Assembly (NCBI GenBank): GCA_035550295.1
Contig: DASZPJ010000008.1
Span: 1-52,040, forward strand
Direction of reading: 5' to 3'
Origin: DASZPJ01 sp035550295
Lineage (GTDB): Bacteria > Patescibacteriota > Saccharimonadia > Saccharimonadales > UBA4665
Length of the DNA stretch: 52,040 nt
Shown: positions 22,401 to 30,086 of the stretch, in pieces
How positions within the stretch are numbered: position 1 is the first letter of the stretch
Layout: every line of letters begins with the position of its first letter
Made by a program: the position numbers and the translations under genes
The notes under the pieces: generated by a model
Database searches by the model: none
What the model saw: the letters and a program-made list of their open reading frames with translations, nothing else
What the model was told of the DNA's origin: nothing

Positions 22401-24014
22401 TTGGATGTTGTTATTGTTTACGCCCATATCGACGGCGTTACCGTCAATCGTGTTACATGTGTGGGTTGATATCCGGCCTTGGTAGTTGTGCTGCGGCGTG
22501 TTGTACAGCATTATGACACGGTCTTGCGGGTTTGAGTTCTTGGATCCCGTGTTCCACGGTATGTCATTGATGCTTTGTTTGTGGACTAAAGTGTTGGATG
22601 CGCCATCTGTCCATACGCTATCAAACGAGTCGCCCGAAGGGGCTGATTGACTGTAATTCGGTACCGGGTCAATGCAGTTGTCGTTTACGTTTGCAAAACC
22701 ACCGGTGTTGGTAGTTACCGAACCGCTTTTGTGGCCACAGTCTGAGGCGCCACGGCTGTATGAGAAAGTCGCGCCGCTCAGCAAAGTACCGCTTACAGTA
22801 TCGTCGCCATTGTGTACGAACGTGCTGCTGTCGATTGCTTTGACCGCATAGTGGAAGTCGTTTTCGCAAGACGTGGCGTAGGCGTGCGGGAATACGCTTT
22901 CGCTGATCGCGCTGGCTAGATGACCAATCGGCTTTACTATAGTACTGAAACTACTGGCCAATTTGTGCGAAACAATAGCCGCCGCGGTTGTTGGGCTTTT
23001 AATGTCGTATTGCTTCTTGTAAGTGTTCAGGAAGTCGCCCCATGAAGTGTACTGGCCACCGGTCTTGCCTTCCAGCCGGAAGATCCCAACGTAGCCACCC
23101 TTAGACAGAAATACTGGAGTATAATCACCGACTTTTTTGAGCTTAGCAATTTCGTCCGCCGCAATCTTCTGGCCAGGCACACTGCGTTGCGCAGAGTTAT
23201 CATTAAAGAAGTTTGCATTACTTGGATCATAGTTTGGGAAATAGTTGGCATTAGTAGTTAGCCCGGCTTTGTAGCTGAATTGACCATCAGGGTTGTTCAC
23301 CAAATCCTGATCGGTTTGTTTGGCGATCACTTCTTTACTGTCCTTGTTCTTAAATAATGGCAAGAACTGGTTTGTTATAATCTGGGTAGCTTGCGCCCTT
23401 AAGGCGCTAGGGTCGGAAGATTGATCTACGTAAGGTGTCGCTACGTTAATTGATACCCAAAGTAGCTGCTCGCGAGCTATTAAGTCACTGTTGAGTTTAT
23501 TCTCGTAAGCCGCGTTTTCAAACTGCGTCTTCATGTAATCAGCGATGCCTTCGCTCTTTACCTTGGACCAATACTGCTGCTTGGAACCGGCCGACTGGTA
23601 GTTAGAGGCAGCGGCTTTATCTATGTCGCTTTGGTTGATGCTTACGCCATGCTTCTGTGCCTGGTCTTTAAGCGCTGCGTTGAGCACTAGAGCATCTTGG
23701 GCTGCCTGCTGGGGGCTGACACCCCCGTCAATCTTTTCATCATGTTGGCTTGTGAAGTTGCCAATGGCTGATCCATAGTCTTTCACCTGCTTGGACGTAA
23801 CTTTGGTCTTGCCGATTGTTATGTCTTTGTTGCTGTCGTTAGCTTGGTGAACTGCCAAACTGATACCTACAACCAGGGCGGCTACGACTGCAAGGGCAAA
23901 TAGTTTGGGCAGCTTTGATTTTTTAACAGGCTCATCACGCACTACAACCCCGCCATTCATAGGCGTCTCGGTTGCGGCGTGGTTTTTGAGATCGGGGTCC
24001 GTGTTATTTGACAT
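19446..24014 (-). CDS. Giant membrane-anchored surface protein with SurA-like N-terminus and Cys-rich repeats
   Basis: A 1522-residue protein with a cytoplasmic tail, one TM helix (about 38-55) and an outside region. Residues about 65-340 look like a degenerate SurA/PrsA-type foldase unit (ITIGKTKVTSKQVKDYGSAI; then FLSKGGYVGIFRLEGKTGG). A long Ser/Thr/Asn/Gly-rich region with scattered cysteines follows, then a 30-residue Cys-rich repeat (CPSGQTGTPPNC, twice), Ig-like beta-rich stretches, and a C-terminal beta-helix-like part (VNGDVNINGNICYS, ELDGIYIAGGTIND). It is probably an adhesin or pilus-associated surface protein; the gene lies upstream of pilM in the same orientation. It overlaps the preceding gene by 11 bp. 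No catalytic function is claimed. Confidence 0.75.
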   Translation of the reverse strand: MSNNTDPDLKNHAATETPMNGGVVVRDEPVKKSKLPKLFALAVVAALVVGISLAVHQANDSNKDITIGKTKVTSKQVKDYGSAIGNFTSQHDEKIDGGVSPQQAAQDALVLNAALKDQAQKHGVSINQSDIDKAAASNYQSAGSKQQYWSKVKSEGIADYMKTQFENAAYENKLNSDLIAREQLLWVSINVATPYVDQSSDPSALRAQATQIITNQFLPLFKNKDSKEVIAKQTDQDLVNNPDGQFSYKAGLTTNANYFPNYDPSNANFFNDNSAQRSVPGQKIAADEIAKLKKVGDYTPVFLSKGGYVGIFRLEGKTGGQYTSWGDFLNTYKKQYDIKSPTTAAAIVSHKLASSFSTIVKPIGHLASAISESVFPHAYATSCENDFHYAVKAIDSSTFVHNGDDTVSGTLLSGATFSYSRGASDCGHKSGSVTTNTGGFANVNDNCIDPVPNYSQSAPSGDSFDSVWTDGASNTLVHKQSINDIPWNTGSKNSNPQDRVIMLYNTPQHNYQGRISTHTCNTIDGNAVDMGVNNNNIQATITISGGGHSGSQSFSGLYTTSNSYGSNNYFSWNNLPSWVSSSTSSISVTLTYTDPTNNNKTGQLDTATIPACYTAPSSVPPKINATQSNNTGNTNASTGSSTGNTGQAITIAPTSCTAAPPVDISAWDTDNMNSSLEVDESTNGSSYGYLGSASQNETWNGSNHSHGLVFNPTNGFIADFSSAHSLIFKTVGVNSAGQPDGQTQTTTVNYPAYSGSCGSSPTCQSAYGSGYTGTYPNCNCPSGQTGTPPNCTTPQNCPAGSVGTYPNCQCPSGQTGTPPNCTSSSCNGTLYQLAGGGTLCCPPGSVVGGDGDRCVTGGCTGLYLSTDNATWQTIPIDQGATTHNVTLAPGATTIYLSDGENVSESSVAYFMIRDQAQPWTPANDIYSNDPNIAQRGHYAAPPNASPTLDGTYVRTALTGSKLLQPGHDYWISLAGDEIGCGVYVHINGSSSTPTVTCTVTTNPSTIYANTPFDITAKFTYSGGNPPAGQAIYLLGFGLTQPMSGTTSGGSSDTLTTGHSPGLAPGTYSALYSIGNTGGQNPCGNSVTVQAAPSVKCTIALTPATGKAPNAPDNIVQPGEPFKYSVTITTGDSSTYSGSVTDPFTSTSVPFTNKTGPNITVASGSQPTGITPIPAGGYTSNYSVTPSGGSTFTGSCTANLSDVPYVKVYGGDITGTKSSSTIGGFTEHDFGDGAYTAGSGTSLLTVSSGFINGLVSGELTQFSSSSPYSLTAANTSDSTVQKYGYGGSAGFNPSPSDYYSNNAGAKSDTDSLGVTIANHASSGNGSYSIASTQTLPSSGNGTTYITPGERLVIYVNGDVNINGNICYSTDSKCGDTNWTSNSKVPYLEIVAKGKINIAPNVTELDGIYIAGGTINDCSGTNANNYYASCSKQLVVYGSFIGGHVDLLRTYGTVYDATKQPTPEKFTLNSGSSASTCSNGSGTPATTNCAAEIFQFSPENFFGANAGAPTANQWEAITTLPPLL
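21551..21699. repeat. Two 90-bp-spaced direct repeats encoding Cys-rich units
   Basis: TGCAGTTTGGTGGCGTGCCT opens both copies (21551 and 21641). Similarity continues for about 60 bp with mostly synonymous changes, and the 90-bp period equals 30 residues. Each copy encodes CPSGQTGTPPNCT preceded by GTYPNC. Confidence 0.85.
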
Positions 24015-25080
24015 GGCTGGTTACCTTAACTTGTTTTAGGTCAGCATTAAACTTCTGCTGGAAGCCGGGCTTACCCTGGTCAAACTTTTGGAATACTACT
24101 ACATAATACGCGATGGTGGTTGTGCGTGGAAAGCCGGGAGCTTCGTCACCCTGGCCTACTGTCGTGCTTAATTGGTAGACGCCTGACACACCTGGATTAT
24201 TTCCGAAACTATATACAGAAGACCTGACAAAATTGGGAATTTGCGTGGGAATCCCTTCGGTGGGGTTGGCATCCAAATTTACACCTATAAAGTCAAACTT
24301 GAAGCTGTAGCTGTTGTTTGTTCCAGCCCCGAAATGCAGCTTCGGGTCAGCAGTAATCCGCTTTAGTACAACGTCGGCTTTGGTTTTGCCGCTCTCCAGT
24401 GCCTTTTGGTCGGCTGTTGCCAGCTTGAGGGCATATGCCTTATTAGCTGCCACGGCTTTGGCATCACCAAAGTGGGCTGGTTTGGGCGAATTGCCGTCGT
24501 GAACGAAAAGTGAGTCGTACGGGTAGTACAGCAAGGTCCCTTCATATCCGGGTACTTGTTCCGCCTTGACGGCGTTATCGGTGCTAGCTATATAGCCATT
24601 TAATTTGTCCCAGTCATTAAGTTTGCTGGCTGAAGCAACTTTAGCGGCAGTTAGCGAACTGGCTTCTACGGCGTTGTCAGTTGGTGTAGTTCCAAGATAT
24701 TCGGCAACCAGCTGGTAGCTCTTGGCCTTTTCGATAGTCGACTTAATGGTAGCGGCAGATTTTACGCCCCGGCCCTTTGCCTGTTTGGATAAGGTCCTGT
24801 AGTCATCCTGTGAAACTTTTATGGTTTTGCCAAAAGCCGAAAACTCAAGTGCCGGCTGGGTGGCTGAATGTACCAGAAGCCCAATCACCACGCCAATCAC
24901 GACAAACGCAATAATACCTGTCAGCAAACTGCTACTCACCATCTTTGACGGCTTGTAGTCTTCGGCGACCACGGCGTCGGAAGATGGTGCAACTGGCGAT
25001 GGAGTAGTCGGCGCTGACGCAGGCTTAACGGACACTGTGATTTTTTCGGCGTCAGAATTGGAGTTATCGTTTTTTGCCAT
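24004..25080 (-). CDS. Single-TM extracytoplasmic protein with SurA-like features
   Basis: A 358-residue protein with a disordered Pro/Ser-rich cytoplasmic stretch (1-45), one TM helix (about 50-71) and an outside domain. FSAFGKTIKVSQDDYRTLSK and the following helical stretch resemble the region after the anchor in the giant protein downstream, so the two are probably paralogous in their N-terminal parts. A parvulin active site is not evident. The 11-bp overlap with the giant gene suggests coupled synthesis and perhaps a complex or a dedicated chaperone role. Confidence 0.6.
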   Translation of the reverse strand: MAKNDNSNSDAEKITVSVKPASAPTTPSPVAPSSDAVVAEDYKPSKMVSSSLLTGIIAFVVIGVVIGLLVHSATQPALEFSAFGKTIKVSQDDYRTLSKQAKGRGVKSAATIKSTIEKAKSYQLVAEYLGTTPTDNAVEASSLTAAKVASASKLNDWDKLNGYIASTDNAVKAEQVPGYEGTLLYYPYDSLFVHDGNSPKPAHFGDAKAVAANKAYALKLATADQKALESGKTKADVVLKRITADPKLHFGAGTNNSYSFKFDFIGVNLDANPTEGIPTQIPNFVRSSVYSFGNNPGVSGVYQLSTTVGQGDEAPGFPRTTTIAYYVVVFQKFDQGKPGFQQKFNADLKQVKVTSHVK

Positions 25081-25106
25081 GCCTACCCAAATTAAGCTTT
25101 AGCTTG

Positions 25107-25137
25107 ATGATAGCAGCATGACTTGATGTAATCAAGT
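25107..25137 (-). promoter_or_regulatory. Promoter with palindrome over its -35 box, for the surface-protein operon
   Basis: The minus strand has TTGATT (25130-25135), a 17-bp spacer and TATCAT (25107-25112). The perfect palindrome ACTTGAT-GTA-ATCAAGT (25121-25137) covers the -35, which suits a repressor operator; a third CTTGAT half-site lies at 25103-25108. It is not followed by a T-tract on the minus strand. On the plus strand an A5 run follows, so a weak terminator for the MFS transcript remains an alternative. Confidence 0.5.
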
Positions 25138-25144
25138 TGAAAAA

Positions 25145-26629
25145 TTAGTGCATTGCCACGGCATCACCATGGCTGGAATCGTGCTTGGCTTTTTGGTTGC
25201 GGATCACAATAGTGGCAATCAACGCGGCTGCGACGCCAAAGCTGGCAGCCAGCAGATAGCCGTCATGAAAACCATGTACTGTTCCGGCCAGGACATTGGC
25301 ATGAGTCGGCGAAGCATGCAAATGCAAATTTTGGATATAGCGTGTGGTGCTGCTGGTGGCTACCCCGGTCAGCACGGCCAGCCCAAGCGCGCCACCAATT
25401 TGCTGCGAGGTATTCAAAAGTCCCGAAGCCAAGCCGGCTTCATGGTGCGGAACACCAGAAGTTGCGGCAATTGTAACGCTCACAAAAGTCGCGCCCATGC
25501 CTAGGCCCATTAAAATCATGCCCGGCGCCACGTTACCCCAGAAAGTTCCATCAACCGGGATGTGAGAAACCCAGAACAACCCGGAAGCCACTACCAGCGG
25601 CGCGACCATCAAGATCGGCCTGTAGCCGACCTTTTGGATTAAGCGCGGTATATTGGTGGCCACGATGGCAATCGACACCGGTACTACCAAAAAACTCAGC
25701 CCCGTCTTAATTGGCGTGTAGCCCAGGACCTCCTGCAGGTACAAAGTCGTGAAAAAGAAAACCGAAAACAAGCCTGCGGCCTGGAACATCATCAAGGTAT
25801 CGGCACCAGAAAGGTTGCGAATTTTGAAAATTCGCAACGGCATCAATGGATGCTTGGCTCGAATCTCGTTCCATATAAAGAAAGCCAGCAGCGCCACGGT
25901 TATACCAAAAAACATAAGGGTGCGGTGGTCAGTCCAGCCATATGTTGGCGCCTTAACCAACGCATAGACTAAGGACATCAGCCCGGCCGTCACGCTAACC
26001 GCGCCTGGCAAGTCGAGATTGTTGTGTTCCAGGCTGGACTCGTGCTTGTCCAAGACCCGCAAGCTCATGAAAACGATGAACAAACCAACGGGAACATTAA
26101 CAAAGAAGTTCCAGCGCCAGTCCAGGTATTGGGTGATCAAACCACCGAACAACACACCGGCAGCCGCGCCGCCGCTGGCCACAGCGCCCCAAACGCTTAG
26201 TGCCACGTTGCGTTCATGGCCTTCTTTATATGTCACTAAAATAATCGACAGAGCAGCCGGTGACATGAACGCCCCGGCCAGGCCTTGCAGGGCGCGGAAA
26301 GTAATAATCATGCCCTCGTTTTGGCTAAGACCAGTCCCCAGCGATGCCAAAGTAAACAGGATCACGCCGCTCAAAAAAGTCCGGCGCCGGCCAAACAAAT
26401 CAGCGCAGCGACCGCCTAGCAGCAAGAAACCACCAAACGTCAGGGAGTACATGGTAACTATCCATTGCAGGTTGGCCTGCGACATGTGGAAGGCTTTTTG
26501 AATCGCCGGCAAGGCTACATTTACAATTGAGACGTCCAAAATCACCATAAATTGTGCTAACGCTACCAGTACCAAAATAAACCAGTGGCTGGTCTCGCCT
26601 TTTGCCGGTTTTGTTGTCGCTCTGGCCAT
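25145..26629 (-). CDS. MFS multidrug exporter, DHA2 (EmrB/QacA) family
   Basis: A 494-residue protein from MARATTKPAKG, with AGGAGG before the ATG; the longer frame is not credible because it would cross the divergent promoter. The sequence shows LAQFMVILDVSIVNVALPAI in TM1 (the DHA2 D-x-x-I-V-N-V-A-L-P motif), a motif A loop (GGRCADLFGRRRTFLSG) and about 14 hydrophobic helices. It probably exports drugs or lipophilic compounds by proton antiport. It is divergent from an MMPL transporter, with a palindromic site between them. Confidence 0.9.
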   Translation of the reverse strand: MARATTKPAKGETSHWFILVLVALAQFMVILDVSIVNVALPAIQKAFHMSQANLQWIVTMYSLTFGGFLLLGGRCADLFGRRRTFLSGVILFTLASLGTGLSQNEGMIITFRALQGLAGAFMSPAALSIILVTYKEGHERNVALSVWGAVASGGAAAGVLFGGLITQYLDWRWNFFVNVPVGLFIVFMSLRVLDKHESSLEHNNLDLPGAVSVTAGLMSLVYALVKAPTYGWTDHRTLMFFGITVALLAFFIWNEIRAKHPLMPLRIFKIRNLSGADTLMMFQAAGLFSVFFFTTLYLQEVLGYTPIKTGLSFLVVPVSIAIVATNIPRLIQKVGYRPILMVAPLVVASGLFWVSHIPVDGTFWGNVAPGMILMGLGMGATFVSVTIAATSGVPHHEAGLASGLLNTSQQIGGALGLAVLTGVATSSTTRYIQNLHLHASPTHANVLAGTVHGFHDGYLLAASFGVAAALIATIVIRNQKAKHDSSHGDAVAMH

Positions 26630-26661
26630 AGTTCCCTCCTGCCGAATCCGGCGGTATAAGT

Positions 26662-26691
26662 TTGCCTCTAGGTCACTATACAGTTTATAGT
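26662..26691 (+). promoter_or_regulatory. Promoter and palindromic operator between divergent exporters
   Basis: The palindrome ACTATA-CAGTT-TATAGT (26675-26691) contains a TATAGT -10 box in each direction. On the plus strand TTGCCT (26662-26667) is 18 bp upstream of TATAGT. A dimeric repressor bound here could shut off both genes. No regulator gene adjoins it. Confidence 0.5.
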
Positions 26692-26720
26692 AAATGCAGC
26701 TTTTATCAATGGAGGTTTTG

Positions 26721-28910
26721 ATGCGTATATTTGAGCAAATTGCCCGGTTCTCAGTTCGTTTTCGTTGGTTTATTATCGCCTTTTGGATAATCCTGGTGCC
26801 CGTTGTGACCGCCAACTTCCCCAGCATCAACGCTGTTACCAAGAACAATAACTCCGACTTTTTGCCCAAAAACAGTCCGACCGACTCGGCCAGCAAATTA
26901 GAAACCGCTTTCCAAAAGAAAGACACCGCCACTAACGCGATCGTGGTGATCAGCCGTGCTGATGGCAAGCTGACGAGGGCCGACAACAATGTCGCCCAGC
27001 GTATTGCGTCAGCCGTTCAAAAAGTTGGCGACGTCACTGAAGTCCGAGACACCGGCGCTAGCGCCGACGGCCAAGCCCACCAGTTTGTGGTTGGTATTTC
27101 TGGCGCGGCTTATGGTGACAAAGCCAGCGACATCATCAAAAACATCCGCAGCGCCATGCACAAAATCAACGCCCCGAGCGGTTTGCAGGTGAACCTGACT
27201 GGCGACTTGGCAGCTGGCGTAGACCAAGAAAACAGCCAACACAGTGGCAAAGATAATACCCAGAATTACACCATGCTGCTGATCGTCGTTTTGTTGCTTT
27301 TAGTCTTCCGGGCAGTGCTGGCGCCGTTGGTTACGCTACTGCCGGCCGGCCTCGCTTTGGCTATTGCGCAGCCGGTAATTGCCGAATCTACTAAGATTGG
27401 CGTGCAGGTTGGTTTCATTACGCAAATTCTACTGATCGTCTTGATTCTGGGAGCCGGGACTGACTATGGCCTGTTCTTGGTTTTCCGGGTTCGCGAAGAG
27501 CTGCGCAAAGGTCTCGAACCAAAAGACGCCGTCGTCAAAGCCCTCAGCCGCGTCGGCGAATCAATCACCTTTTCGGCCGCTACCGTCATCGCCGCGCTGC
27601 TTAGTTTGTTACTGGCCACCTTCGGCATATATAAAGGACTTGGTCCGGCGCTAGCGATTGCTTTGACGATAATGTTGCTGATCGCCCTGACCTTCTTGCC
27701 AGCGCTTTTGGCCGTGCTTGGCCGCAAAGTTTTCTGGCCAGCCAAGACCACCAAGCGTGATGCCAAAATTGGTTTGTGGGGCCGGCTGGCCGACCGGGCA
27801 ATCACCCGTCCAAAAACTATGCTGGTGCTCGGCGCCATAGTTTTCGCAGCCCTGTCACTTGGCATAATCGGCTACAAGGCCGGTGGTTTTGGCGACCAAA
27901 GCGCGCCCAAAGGCAGCGATTCAGCCGCCGGCCAAGTGGTAATCGACAAGCACTTTTCGGCTGCCAGCGACAGTCCACAATTACTGATATTTAGCTTTGA
28001 TCAAACTGTTTGGAACCGGCTTGGCCGGGTGCAGGCCGTTCAAGAACAGCTGCAAGCCAGCAAGCTTTATAAGCAAGTCGCCGGACCTTTCAGCGCTAAT
28101 GGTTTTGACCTTACGCCAGCCGCAGTCCAGCAATTACATGACCACTCTCCAAACAGTCCAGTCTTGCAAGCCGTAGGTCAATTCATAAGTCCGGATGGCA
28201 AAACCGTCCAGTTCTACGGCGTGCTAAAAGCCGGCAAAAGCGGCACTAACGCCGCCATGGCCGCGACACCGACAGTCCGAGCCAGTCTAAGTAAAATTGC
28301 CGGCCAAGTTGGCGCCAAGCTCGGTACCGACTACAGCGCCGATTCAGTAGCCTACGACGTCAACCACGTCGCCAACCAAGACCTTGAGCACATCATTCCT
28401 GTGGTGTTAGTGATCATCATGGTGCTGCTGGCCATCATGCTGCGCAGCCTGGTCGCACCGCTGTACCTAATAATTACGGTCGGCTTGAGCTACTTGGCCA
28501 GCCTTGGTTTCGCCATGATTGTCTTCATCCACCTTGGCCACCAGGACGGCCTGTTCTTCATCTTGCCATTCCTGATGTTCATCTTTGGCATGGCGCTCGG
28601 CGAAGACTATAACATTTTGGTGATGAGCCGTATCCGCGAAGAAGCCCATGGCAAAGTGACTTTGCGCGAAGCCGTAACCAAAGCCATCGGCGTGACTGGC
28701 ACGACCGTGACTTCAGCCGGCTTGATCCTAGCCGGCACCTTTACGATCCTTGGCCTGGTCGGCGGTGACCCATCGGTCGAACAAATCGGCTTCGGCGTAG
28801 CCTTTGGCATTTTGTTGGATACATTCTTTGTACGAACTTTGCTGGTTCCATCGATCGTCGTTTTGCTTGGCAAGTGGAACTGGTGGCCAAGCCACCTGTC
28901 TAAGCGTTAG
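26721..28910 (+). CDS. MMPL/RND-type transporter
   Basis: A 729-residue protein from MRIFEQIARFSVRFRW, with GGAGG 5 nt upstream; upstream ATGs lack support. It has the duplicated RND layout: TM1, an external loop (about 35-185), a TM bundle (about 190-365), a second TM1-like helix (about 372-395), a second loop, and a final bundle (about 555-720). LGAGTDYGLFLVFRVREELR and the equivalent ALGEDYNILVMSRIREEA carry the conserved Asp-Tyr motifs. Such proteins export lipids or drugs; the substrate is unknown here. Its stop overlaps that of the next, convergent gene. Confidence 0.88.
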   Translation: MRIFEQIARFSVRFRWFIIAFWIILVPVVTANFPSINAVTKNNNSDFLPKNSPTDSASKLETAFQKKDTATNAIVVISRADGKLTRADNNVAQRIASAVQKVGDVTEVRDTGASADGQAHQFVVGISGAAYGDKASDIIKNIRSAMHKINAPSGLQVNLTGDLAAGVDQENSQHSGKDNTQNYTMLLIVVLLLLVFRAVLAPLVTLLPAGLALAIAQPVIAESTKIGVQVGFITQILLIVLILGAGTDYGLFLVFRVREELRKGLEPKDAVVKALSRVGESITFSAATVIAALLSLLLATFGIYKGLGPALAIALTIMLLIALTFLPALLAVLGRKVFWPAKTTKRDAKIGLWGRLADRAITRPKTMLVLGAIVFAALSLGIIGYKAGGFGDQSAPKGSDSAAGQVVIDKHFSAASDSPQLLIFSFDQTVWNRLGRVQAVQEQLQASKLYKQVAGPFSANGFDLTPAAVQQLHDHSPNSPVLQAVGQFISPDGKTVQFYGVLKAGKSGTNAAMAATPTVRASLSKIAGQVGAKLGTDYSADSVAYDVNHVANQDLEHIIPVVLVIIMVLLAIMLRSLVAPLYLIITVGLSYLASLGFAMIVFIHLGHQDGLFFILPFLMFIFGMALGEDYNILVMSRIREEAHGKVTLREAVTKAIGVTGTTVTSAGLILAGTFTILGLVGGDPSVEQIGFGVAFGILLDTFFVRTLLVPSIVVLLGKWNWWPSHLSKR

Positions 28911-30010
28911 GCCGCCAGGTTCAGGTCTTTGTTGGCCGTCTTGGCCAAAGCTTCAGCCGCCTGGCGTTCAGTCCTGTCAGTGACTGAGCCATTGCGTCTT
29001 TGGTCGTCAGCCGCTTCAGCCACCGGTTGTAATTGGTCTTTAGGCAGTTCAGCGATCTTTTCATACATCTCATTGGTGGCTCCCTTGCCATCAACGATTG
29101 CTTCAGTAATAAGTTTGCCGGCTTCCTCTTCCATGGCGGCTTCGAGCTGTTTGCTGTCGCCTAGTTCCCCGCGATGATCGGCAGCCATCTGGACTTCCAG
29201 CTGGTCGGCATCGGCTTTTACGCCCAACGAATCCAGATACTCTTCTACTATGTGGCCGGCCTGGTTCATCCTTTCCTGGGTTGTGCCGCTGTCGGCTTCG
29301 GCTTCTGCCACATCTTTGCGGATGTCATCAATGTCTTCCGGCTCGTTTTTTGAATCAAACTGCGCCGCATCGTTGTCGCTGACTTTTTCACCCTTGAAGA
29401 CTTTGTGCGCAATTTCGTGCGTTTTCCCAGCGGTTTCTAATTTGCTGTCTTTTAGGGCTTGTTCGGCAGCCTCTTCTTCTATCTGCTCGGCTTTGGCATC
29501 GCCTAGTGCTTTGGCGGTGGCTTCACGCGCTTGGGTAACTTCATCGGTTTGTTCAGCTTCGCTGGCTTCTTTCAATACATTGGCTGTACTGCCTTCACGA
29601 CTGGCTACCTCATTGATAGCTTCGGTTTCAGCCTCGACGAGTTGTTTACGGGCAGCTTCTTCTTTTCGCAAATCCGCGATTTTGCCAGCGCCAGCATCGG
29701 CTTCCAGCGTTTCTATGCCAGCATTTATTTCGTCAACTGGCTCAACCTGCAGGGATGTGTCCGTCAAAGCGTCACGGCTATCACCGGGGCCGGCTTCCGG
29801 GTGCTGGTCATCTGTCAGTTGGGCTGATTGTTCGGGTGTCATCTCACGGTTACCATGCAAGGCGTGGTCAAGTGCGCTATGACCTAATGCTTTGGCCTGA
29901 TCAGTTGCAACGTCCCTTAGCTGTTCTTTGGCATAATCAGTTAGCTGGTCCTGGACAAGGCCTTGCAGTTTGTTTTGAGCGTAAGCTTTGGCGGTGTTTT
30001 CGACTGACAT
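28907..30010 (-). CDS. Hypothetical acidic, alanine-rich helical protein
   Basis: A 367-residue protein from MSVENTAKAYAQNKLQG; the upstream in-frame start is disfavoured because the promoter and leader lie there. It is rich in Ala, Glu, Asp, Lys and Gln throughout, has no TM segment or signal peptide, and is predicted largely helical (for example LRKEEAARKQLVEAETEAIN). No family recognised. It could be a structural or scaffold protein. The plus-strand frame of 210 residues inside it is a shadow created by the Ala/Glu codon bias. Confidence 0.65.
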   Translation of the reverse strand: MSVENTAKAYAQNKLQGLVQDQLTDYAKEQLRDVATDQAKALGHSALDHALHGNREMTPEQSAQLTDDQHPEAGPGDSRDALTDTSLQVEPVDEINAGIETLEADAGAGKIADLRKEEAARKQLVEAETEAINEVASREGSTANVLKEASEAEQTDEVTQAREATAKALGDAKAEQIEEEAAEQALKDSKLETAGKTHEIAHKVFKGEKVSDNDAAQFDSKNEPEDIDDIRKDVAEAEADSGTTQERMNQAGHIVEEYLDSLGVKADADQLEVQMAADHRGELGDSKQLEAAMEEEAGKLITEAIVDGKGATNEMYEKIAELPKDQLQPVAEAADDQRRNGSVTDRTERQAAEALAKTANKDLNLAA

Positions 30011-30054
30011 GTGAGGATTTGTTTTAGGTTTTGTTTTTGAAAGTACTGAAATAA

Positions 30055-30083
30055 ATATTAGCACATTTGTTTAATTTTTGCAA
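30055..30083 (-). promoter_or_regulatory. Promoter TTGCAA-17-TAATAT with TGTGC extension
   Basis: The minus strand has TTGCAA (30078-30083), a 17-bp spacer and TAATAT (30055-30060). The leader of about 40 nt lacks a Shine-Dalgarno sequence and ends in AAATCCTCAC directly before the ATG. Confidence 0.7.
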
Positions 30084-30086
30084 GTC

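Noticed and set aside
29250..29882. 210-residue plus-strand frame
   Set aside because: Its Ser/Ala/Cys-rich product mirrors the Ala/Glu-rich gene on the other strand; no promoter or ribosome-binding site.
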